From Rhodocollybia butyracea (taxonomy: Eukaryota; Basidiomycota; Agaricomycetes; Agaricales; Omphalotaceae): DNA of 19,369 bases. The position numbers and the translations under genes were made by a program. The stretch covers positions 1-19,369 of the forward strand of contig JADNRY010000996.1 of assembly GCA_015501585.1 (NCBI GenBank). The letters run 5' to 3'. Position 1 is the first letter of the stretch. Each line of letters starts with the position of its first letter. Below the pieces are notes generated by a model. It was given only the letters and a program-made list of their open reading frames with translations. It was not told where the DNA came from and searched no databases. Positions 1-7,246 of the stretch are shown piece after piece.

Positions 1-714
1 TTTGTCTCTGCCCGTCCTTCAGGAGTCTCTAGCTCTGGGACCACTACACCACCTAGATGGGGCGGCCCGAATACTCGAAGGAGTGAACCTGCATTGGCAG
101 TCCACCACGCAAGGATAGGAACACTTTCCCCTGACACTGCCCGGATAGCCTCATAGGCATACGCCGTAAACGGCTGGGGAAATTTGAGCAAAGAACGACA
201 TAAGCAATATTGATGAAAAACCCACATCGATTATTGCCAAAGTGGGACAAGAAAGTCCACTGATGGTCTTCCCTGAAGTGTTGCACGTAACAGACGCGGA
301 TGTGTAGAGAGCGGTAAAAGTGGGGGCAAATAAATCTAGTGGTTTCATCATGTCATTGTCAGATGTCGGTTCACTTATATCAATGACACTGAAGGGAATG
401 AGTTCAGGAAAATTGAAATGACGGCCACAAACGAGCGTACTTGAGGCGTGATTCAAGGGCTTCATACTGATCAGAGGGCAACCGCTTGAGCTCCGCGATA
501 ATTTTCGAGTAAAGATGAGAGCCAGTGAGATAAGTCACAACTGTTTCTGGTTGAGCTTCAAGAATGCGAGTGACGAAGGCACAGAGAGGTTTGTTGTGGC
601 CTAATTGATCGCGTCAAAAGCCAGCACCGATATGAATATGAAATCAGAAGCGCACCCCATGCAAAAGCGAAAGCGTGAACTACTACATGCTTGGTTGTTC
701 GAAATAGAGCCCAT
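1..714 (-). pseudogene. GT1-family UDP-glycosyltransferase, N-terminal part, probably frameshifted, runs off left edge
   Basis: Fungal GT1 enzymes transfer sugar from UDP-sugar to lipids or small molecules; this stretch covers the N-terminal, acceptor-binding half. Exons read as complement(<1..173, 226..388, 441..600, 656..714). After splicing, exon 1 gives HVVVHAFAFAWG, which joins GHNKPLCAFVTRILEAQP, then NVIDISEP, PLDLFAPTF, SGKTISGLSCPTLAIID and finally PFTAYAYEAIRAVSGES..LAWWTANAGSLLR..GPPHLGG. This is the usual order in Agaricomycete GT1 proteins. The three introns are 52-55 bases, GT-AG, and phase-consistent. The UDP-binding C-terminal half lies beyond the window. The only good start codon (712-714, MGSISNN) is one base out of frame with KHVVVH: AACAACCAAG has one C more than an open frame needs. 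I therefore call it a pseudogene, but one sequencing error could explain it. Family assignment is strong, substrate unknown. Confidence 0.72.
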
Positions 715-2130
715 AGTCAACGAAGTAGTATTATTTGGGTTTTTCAAGTTAAAGGTTGGTCTGTGAGTAGGGAACTGGGATACCTCCAGTTGCATATTCA
801 CGAATTTATAGCTGAAAATATAATTGGGGGTGTCAGCGCTCAGCGATAGCATCACCTTTCAACAGTTGTGAAAGATTCCATAGCCCCACCTGAGCGTCTG
901 CTTCGGGCATAGCATTAAGGTCCAAGGTCCAACAAACCGAGAAAGCCCCAGTATATAGAATCATGTGTTTCATATTTTGTTTCAATTTGAGATAAACAAT
1001 TTTGTTTCAGTTTTTGAATTACCAAGGTAGGCAGATATAAACGGAAAAAACCGGCCTCGTTGACTTATCGTTGACTCGGTTTGCCGCTGTGACCGACGCT
1101 GATCCGACGGAGCGATTCTTGGTGGAGTTATAAGTTATAACCAGACGACTAGCGTTCCCTCGCACGAGAACCCACTCAACTACTTGCTCATGATTCGGGA
1201 TCAAGGAATCAAGATTGGCGTTCAGTGATATCACATGGCCTTCGTGATATATCTAGCTTTGATCAACTGCATATGGCAAGGATCAAGGATCAACACTATC
1301 GCTTGCAATTGCACTTGCAGTGCTGTTAAGTTCAAGGAAACGGATAAAAAAAATAAAGAAGTTTCACTAGCTGACTGAGCTACACAAGAGCTACATCAAG
1401 TAGCCAGCTAGATATGAGCAGAATACTCCTGGTGCCTGATTGTGGCAAACAATCAACATTGGAAGAGGCCATCCAAATTCCCTTCACATGGTTATGGAGC
1501 AATTATGGAGGGAACTGGGCTTTCACGCGATATGTTATACCGATGCACGGTGTGCTTGAATGGTCTTCCTTGGTGGCTTTGTTTAACCTTATATAGTCGT
1601 GTTCGAGATGGTTTCTGTACCTGCGTAGCTCCTAAGCATAATAACATCCACTACCTTTGGTCACCACACCAGGCCATCTAGGCTTTCTTAGGTTGCTCAC
1701 CACATGGGGTCTCCGAAGGGTAAGGTAACTGGATGCCCTGATTGAAAGTAGCATAGCAAGCTGACTGGAAACAAGGGAAACGAAATGAGATACCTAACGG
1801 TATAGTGTATCATTGCGTGTCCCACAACATTCTGTTTTTCAGATAAGACCAGAAAGTGAGCGCGCAGACTGACTCCAGCGGGCTCACCCAGATAGACAGT
1901 CTCTGTTTTTAAAACTGATTTCTGGCTCTAATCTTCCATACTTAGTCATACATCACATCCTATGAAACAAGTTGAACTTGAGTTGAACGGATGTCAGTGC
2001 TTTACGGTGAAAAAAGGTTTGCATTACCAGCCCCCATATCTACCAAGTATTATCCATCCGTGTAGGCTAAGATCAACCTATCTTTCCCCTAGCAGCAATA
2101 AGTATATTCATCCTGACAGCCCAATCTCGG
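715..2130. other. Gene-free stretch between glycosyltransferase and hAT element
   Basis: Short open frames here (for example 1019-1234 minus and 1414-1681 plus) show no recognisable motif, no hydrophobic or repeat pattern and no convincing splice partners. Part of the left end may be promoter and 5' leader of the minus-strand glycosyltransferase. An imperfect inverted repeat lies at 1367-1411. I see nothing else. Confidence 0.5.
1367..1411. repeat. Imperfect inverted repeat
   Basis: CTAGCTG at 1367-1373 and CAGCTAG at 1405-1411 are exact reverse complements. Inside them GCTAC and GTAGC also pair, giving a 12-bp stem with a five-base bulge on one arm and a loop of about 16 bases. It overlaps no recognised gene, and I see no target duplication that would make it a transposon. 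Confidence 0.45.
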
Positions 2131-2138
2131 TGTTCCCA
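2131..2138. repeat. Left 8-bp target-site duplication of hAT element
   Basis: TGTTCCCA directly abuts the left terminal inverted repeat and is repeated exactly at 2936-2943 directly after the right one. Eight bases is the standard duplication length made by hAT transposases. Confidence 0.93.
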
Positions 2139-2935
2139 TAGGGACTGCCATGGATTGCAAATTCCCGGGCGCCCAACTGTAACCACCATATCATCGCGGA
2201 TGGATATGGGATGGTTATTTTTCCACGGTTATGGAACGGTCACAGTTCTCCGTGGTTTGTCTCGTGATCCCTACCATATATAGAATAAATTTGTTTATTG
2301 CTTTCTGAATTACCGCGGAGATTACCATTCTGAGGCCCGTACGAATGGCCGACTACTGGGATTCTGTTAAGAACTTTTGGCCAAGGCTTTACCGCTACGG
2401 TTCAGACTTTTGCTCAGTTCCTGGTATATCTCTTTCTTACTTTTACTATGTTGAGTCGTTGACCTCACATGTTTTTATAGCATCTTCAGTTGATGTGGAG
2501 CGTTCATTCTCTGGTGGGCGCCGTCAAGTAAACTTCATGCAGACAAATATGTCTCATGATACATTCAAATCATCGATGTCATTGGGCTCATGGTGTGAGT
2601 CATCGTTCTACGATGTTCATGAATCAATTGCAGCACTGGAGAGCGCAATAAGCCGGGGAGACTAACTAGTACCTTTGGCTGAGTACAGTAATATATCCTA
2701 GTAGTAATAATAATCTACCAGCACTAATAGTACACTTTCAGGAGCTCTTAGGTGCGAATAATAACGTTCAGACAGTGTTCGGGCTATCTAAATTTGGTAT
2801 ATCAGTAGATTAGATATAACCATGGCAGAACCACGGTAAACCATCACCGTACGGATTTTTCCATATGGTTTGAAATCCATATGGTATTCAAACTCCGCTC
2901 CCGGGAAGGTCCCGGGAAATCCATGACTGTCCCTA
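2139..2935 (+). mobile_element. Short hAT DNA transposon, 797 bp, internally deleted
   Basis: The left end begins TAGGGACTGCCATGGATT and the reverse complement of the right end begins TAGGGACAGTCATGGATT: 16 of 18 positions agree, both followed shortly by TCCCGGG. TAGGG-type ends and flanking 8-bp duplications are typical of the hAT superfamily. Similarity between the arms continues loosely inward (ACCATAT, CCGTGGTT), like subterminal transposase-binding repeats. The interior carries only the last transposase exons, so the element lacks the catalytic RNase-H-fold part and would need an autonomous relative to move. The intact duplication and well-matched ends suggest insertion was not very old. 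Confidence 0.92.
2345..2665 (+). pseudogene. hAT transposase C-terminal (dimerisation) fragment with one intron
   Basis: hAT transposases end in a conserved dimerisation region. Here VDVERSFSGGRRQVNF and MSHDTFKSSMSLGSW match that region as found in Agaricomycete hAT proteins. Removing a 57-base intron (2424-2480, GTATAT to TTATAG) joins DFCSVP to ASSVDVERSF, restoring the common form of the motif. The intron length is a multiple of three, so the frame also reads through unspliced. An in-frame TGA at 2306-2308 precedes the first Met, and no upstream exons with the DDE catalytic residues or BED zinc finger are present inside the element. It is a remnant of a roughly 600-900 residue protein. 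Any expressed product could at most be a dimerisation peptide; that role is speculative. Confidence 0.88.
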
Positions 2936-2943
2936 TGTTCCCA
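2936..2943. repeat. Right 8-bp target-site duplication of hAT element
   Basis: An exact copy of TGTTCCCA immediately follows the GTCCCTA end of the right inverted repeat and matches the copy at 2131-2138. Confidence 0.93.
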
Positions 2944-3867
2944 AGACATTGGTTCACGTGACAAGATAGTGGTCAAAGCTAGTTATATCGACAATCATTT
3001 CAAATTCGAACTTTCGAAGACTTCATGACTCAAAAAAAGTGCAGTATCAATGTAAAGGGTATTTTCGCTTAGAAAAAACTCGGCTACCGGCAGGAAACAG
3101 TAGGAACCAGGTCAAGCCCTCCCCTGAGCCTAGCCTGAGCCCGACTTTACAGATGTATTTATAGACATCAGTCAACCTCGGATTTTGCTCGGAATGTAAA
3201 GATACCGCGAATTTTTGAAATCAAAGTTTTTTTGCACATGCTCCAGACACAGGACTCCCAGTTCTCCCTTGGACGGGCCACTCTAATTTGTCCCCTTGTG
3301 GCGCTTGAGGTACTATCCGAGATATAATCAGTGGTTCTTGAGTAGTAAAATATATATGTAGTACACTACTGATTGTGATCATCAAGAAGACTTGGATATC
3401 AGTTCATCTTTAGTTTGTACCCACTACTGCGTGGTAGAAAAATAGTTATGATTTGCTTCTTTGCCTTCCAACATGAAAGATATGCTCCTGACGACCTCAA
3501 GTAAACCTCATCTGCCGCTTAGTGGCCACTTCTATGCATTTTAATTAGAAAGTAATTTAGAATCAAAGCCGGAAATTGAAGGTGTGGGAAGTGTATGTGG
3601 TTTACTCAAGGCAGGTTTCATTTACTCTGTTTCAACTTCCCCAGAAGGTCGAAATATATTATCACCTCAGAAAGCCCTACGAACTTGCCTAGGAAAACAC
3701 AATACATTTAATATATTTCTTTCATGATTGTGGCTCCCGCATTGTATAACGCTGTACAACGATCAGTACCGGCCGAGAGTATGTGGGTACCTATCTAGGA
3801 TACCATCAAAATCCACATGCATTCTTTCAAACACTAGATGTTCTAACAGTAAACTGGACGAAGCAAA
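2944..3867. other. Gene-free stretch downstream of MTG1
   Basis: AT-rich in places. No open frame here shows recognisable motifs or compatible splice signals. The right end must hold the 3' untranslated region and poly(A) site of the minus-strand MTG1 gene. I see nothing further. Confidence 0.5.
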
Positions 3868-5682
3868 TTATCGTTGAGTCCTTGCATACTTTGCCTTCCT
3901 CCTGGCCTTCTCCTCCACTGACAGCTGTTTTCTACGCTGTGTTGCACTGACATTACTCTCGTCCTTGTCTTCTCGTTCAGAAGTTGCAAGATACTGTTCA
4001 ATACAGTTCTCCATTTTTTGCTGGATCATGGCAGACCAATTAGAATCGATGCCATCGTTTGTTGTACCAGATAGATCTTTCAAGGATAGCTGCCACTGGA
4101 AATCGAAACCCCAGCCATGAGTGATCAGAGCGGAGTCGTCAGACTCGTTGGTGAGTGAAGGATGAGAGATTTGGGACTGAAGATGAAGAGCAGATGAAGC
4201 AGCCAAGAGGCCACCTTCCTCTCTCCACCACCTGACGAAATAAGTTGCCGCCCGGGAAATATCGAGCTCTGCTCCGCGTTTGACCATCCCCATGCGTTGG
4301 GCAAGCTTGGTTAATAGCTCCTCCAAATCAATTGTAGGCTGTGTGCCTTCTGGCAACAGGGTGAGGTAGGCTGGTGCTAGTATGGAACAGGGTAAGTATA
4401 TTCATGGTTAAAAGAGGGGATAAATGCATACAGATCGGGTTCAATACATTGAGCCGGTAAAGCAGGTAGGAGGCAAGGGTCTCCATATCATACAATCCTT
4501 CTTTAATACCGGCTGTGAAAAAGTAAGAAACACGAACGGTTCCGACCATCTGCGGTACACCTTACGTACCTATTAAAGCCAATTTTACCCCCCTTTCGGC
4601 GCCTGCATCTCCTTGGCCGAGGAAGGGAAGCATAACGCCTGGTGTATCAAAGGCATACACCAAGGGGTCTACAGAAAGCTTCAGCCTCGTAGATAGAGCT
4701 TGAGTTAAACCGGGCTGAGCGGACGTCCTGAACGCTTTCGGTGTTTCTAATTCCGCGTACGACGCGTAATTGTATAATGGGATATGAAAAAAGTGTGGTG
4801 CGGTGTCATAAAAATCATTTTCCTACAGTAAAGTGCAACGTCACTTACTTCCTTTGATACCCATGTTTCTCAGGGCATTGAGAAGTGTCGATTTTCCAAC
4901 GTTAGGCATCCCAATAACTAGGACATTAAGCTCCGGGGTATGAGGATACCTGCGAGCTATATCTAAAGTAGTGCGAGGCAGAATTCTGATATAGCGAATT
5001 TCCATTGGAAGTTAAATGATCGGGGCTACCCACCTACTAGTGTCTTATTGAGATCGCGAATATCTCGTGGTTTTTGCCAGGAGGTGAAGGTCACATGTTG
5101 GTCAGGACATTTTTTAGCCATTGCGAGGCGAAAAGGCTGCAGTAAAAATGTTCAAGCGAGAAAAAGGAAATCGGAAAGCTTCCTTACTTCCATCCCCCAA
5201 TCTGGAACAAGGTCCCTTTTGTTAAGCACGACTAAGCGTTCGCAGGGGGCGGCATTAATAACTCTACGGGCAAGGTCATTCGCGTCCCAGCCACGTTCGA
5301 GTCTCCATTTTCTAAGGGCACCTGTTACCAAACCAAGTTAGTATAAAGAAGGATAAATGAAATGAAACTGGGGGAAAGAGAACGGATGAGGTGCCACTGC
5401 AGATCTTGCAACGAAGAGTTGCCACTTCAATTGCGTCATGTGCAGCCAATGACCCTCTGTAAGCCAAAAATCATGTTACCGAGTGCAGACATCCGTATTC
5501 TACCAACCTTCTAGGGAACGGTTTATGCTAGTTAAAGGAAGTCGCGAGTCCCTGATTTCGATAACTACGTCTGTGCGAGTCAATAAAGTCGGTAGCATTC
5601 GAGTAAACTTCATCATGTGTCCGGGAAACCATGATAGTGGAGCAGGAAGCAGAGGCAAAGGTATGTAAGTTAGAGGCGCCAT
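3868..5682 (-). CDS. MTG1: Mitochondrial ribosome-assembly GTPase MTG1 (YlqF/RbgA family)
   Basis: MTG1 is a circularly permuted GTPase on the mitochondrial inner membrane that aids maturation of the large mitoribosomal subunit. Exons: complement(3868..4376, 4432..4512, 4570..4746, 4849..4962, 5034..5136, 5188..5321, 5508..5682), giving 430 residues, the normal family size. The start is chosen because SWFPGHMMK (about residues 17-25) is the conserved N-terminal signature. The permuted G-motif order is visible: G4 NKRD at 92-95, G1 GMPNVGKST at 155-163, a likely G2 Thr in PGLT near 190, G3 DTPG at 209-212. DVVIEIRDSRLPL (38-50) is also typical. The C-terminus is long and lysine/arginine-rich (QRRKQLSVEEKARRKAKY), suitable for rRNA contact. 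No clear cleavable presequence precedes WFPGHM. Introns are 51-102 bases except the first (186 bases), which could hide an extra exon. Product very likely; the first junction is the least certain. Confidence 0.9.
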
Positions 5683-6081
5683 CCATTCCGCTATCTAAAG
5701 TTAGCACAAAAACGCGTCAGATTTCAGGATTGGAGTGAATAGTGTGCGGTATAGGAGGACACGAAAGAGTTTTTTCAAAAAGCCTGCTCTTCATCGGTTT
5801 CTTGTCAAGTAGAGCCATAAAGAGGGTGTGCATACGCTCTCAAAGCACATTACAACAACCGCCCTCCATAGCCGTGTATACCAAAGCAAAAAACTCACAA
5901 AACCGATTTTGCTCTTGAATGGGAATGTCAAAGTGACACTGTTCTTAAGCGCGCAATTGATTAATAAGCGCCTGACATTGAAAGCTACAGCCTTTAGAGT
6001 GACCAACGGAGTAGATTACAAGATTCGTGATACACACGTCGTACATAGTCATATCGTCGAAGTAGTTTACTCAGCTCTGCA
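5683..6081. other. Spacer upstream of MTG1
   Basis: The right-hand portion follows the stop of the hydrophobic frame on the minus strand and the left portion should hold the MTG1 promoter and leader. A plus-strand frame at 5828-6178 is open for 116 codons but has no family motifs and ends in low-complexity Arg codons, so I do not call it a gene. Confidence 0.45.
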
Positions 6082-6546
6082 TCAGAGACGACGGCGACGG
6101 CAACAAGTGGTGGCAATAAGTATTATAACAATGAACATGTATGGCGTTTGGATAGCTAATCCTGCAATTCCCAACTGATTAGTCCAAAGGAAAGAGATAC
6201 CAAAATAGAAGCCGAGAACCCCAACGACAAGATATAAAGAAAGGTGATGGATACAAGAGTGAATGCAGCGCATTGGACAGGTATTTGGGACAGGAAACAG
6301 TAGAGATGTATATAACCTACAGAGTGAAGATGAAAGCAGAGCGATTAACGATAGCACGGGTGAACGGATCGTGAGTGAAGCATACGCTACGAGAACGAAG
6401 GTACGAGAACTTTTGAATTTTGGGCGGGAAGCAAGTATGGCCCGATATCTACTGAAATCAAGGATAGGAGAATTAATGAACGGTTACAGGTGAAGTAAAA
6501 AGACTCACAGTTCATACCCAACCCTCTTTACCAACTCCAATGGCAT
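6082..6546 (-). other. Candidate spliced frame for a small multi-span membrane protein
   Basis: A well-formed 57-base intron on the minus strand (6452-6508, GTGAGT to TTTCAG) lies just past the stop codon of the 244-residue unknown gene. In the frame that starts at the ATG at 6544-6546, exon 1 (MPLELVKRVGYEL) splices to a frame open down to 6082. The result is about 135 residues with three hydrophobic stretches: near TFVLVAYASLTI, LYLVVGVLGFYFGISFLW, and GLAIQTPYMFIVIILIA, with a CCRRRRL tail. The start overlaps the end of the upstream coding frame. Against it: the strand is T-rich, which by itself produces hydrophobic codons, and I recognise no family. The intron may simply sit in the 3' untranslated region of the upstream gene. 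Confidence 0.22.
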
Positions 6547-7246
6547 CGAAATTCTTGCCACTGCGAGTACGCCGCTCTTGGAGAATAGGAACGGCATCTA
6601 AATTTATCAGCTTCTCCGACGGTGGAGGAGAGCCTTCTACCCAGCCCTTCCAGCCTTTCCTGGCCGCTGGCCGCTTCTTCTTGTTGCCACGAGGTTCCTG
6701 GGACAAATCCATGATATCCTCATCATCGTCTGGTGTATGAGGCCTCTTGGAAGAAGTACGAGAGGTACTAGATGAGTTAGACGGCCCGGGAGTAGAGTAA
6801 GGCGACGAAGCAAGCGGAGGCGGTGACGGAGGCGTAACCGACTCTGATCGTTCCCTTGAACACGTCGCAAACTGAATAGTAGGTCGAGATGCCCATGTTT
6901 GTGTAGGAGGAGCCGTAGATGCCTGATGAAGCTGAATGTTAGCTGCGCTCGAACCCGGTATCGCGTTATTCCCCGCCACTTCACTCTCCACATTGATCTC
7001 TGCTAGCTTTCGTCTCTTTCTTTCTCTTTCTCGTTCTCGCTTCTCTCGTCTCTCCAGCTTCCTTATTCTCCTGGCTTCCTCGTCCTTTTCACCTGGATAA
7101 TAAGGCGGGACACCGTTTAGCAGCGAAGTCAACACGTCGCGAGCTGGTCGAATATCAAAAGCCCCAGCCATGACAGCTGTGGCGTTACGGCGCATACGCT
7201 TTGCAGGATTGATAACAGGCCTCTGGAAGGGGATAGTCAATGCCAT
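6512..7246 (-). CDS. Uncharacterised basic, low-complexity, probably nuclear protein
   Basis: I do not recognise this gene. It is a single uninterrupted 244-codon frame. Met at 7244-7246 (MALTIPFQRPVINPAKRMRR) is preferred over an upstream in-frame ATG because the extra 55 residues look like translated leader. Visible parts: an N-terminal stretch with PARDVLTSLLNGVPPYYPG; a charged helix rich in Arg/Lys/Glu (EARRIRKLERREKRERERER, roughly residues 60-85), possibly coiled coil; a long Ser/Pro/Thr linker with SPPPLASSPYSTP; a basic NKKKRPAARKGWKGW segment resembling a nuclear localisation signal; and a compact C-terminal end RRTRSGKNFDAIGVGKEGWV. The stop lies three bases upstream of a good intron donor at 6508. 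Composition suggests a nuclear regulatory or scaffold role, but this is inference only. Confidence 0.68.
   Translation of the reverse strand: MALTIPFQRPVINPAKRMRRNATAVMAGAFDIRPARDVLTSLLNGVPPYYPGEKDEEARRIRKLERREKRERERERKRRKLAEINVESEVAGNNAIPGSSAANIQLHQASTAPPTQTWASRPTIQFATCSRERSESVTPPSPPPLASSPYSTPGPSNSSSTSRTSSKRPHTPDDDEDIMDLSQEPRGNKKKRPAARKGWKGWVEGSPPPSEKLINLDAVPILQERRTRSGKNFDAIGVGKEGWV

Noticed and set aside
389..440. An apparent frameshift between two minus-strand glycosyltransferase frames
   Set aside because: A 52-base GT-AG intron (donor GTACGC, branch CTGAAC, acceptor CTTCAG) joins the frames in phase and yields the expected NVIDISEP, so no lesion is needed here.
151..465. A P-loop ATPase reading of the TSGKT string in the minus-strand frame
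   Set aside because: In context SGKTISGLSCPTLAIID with PLDLFAPTF upstream and GPPHLGG downstream is the GT1 glycosyltransferase pattern; the GKT is coincidental and lacks a Walker A glycine spacing.
5828..6178. Plus-strand 116-codon frame as a gene
   Set aside because: No motif, ends in Arg low complexity, and lies opposite the hydrophobic minus-strand frame and the MTG1 upstream region.
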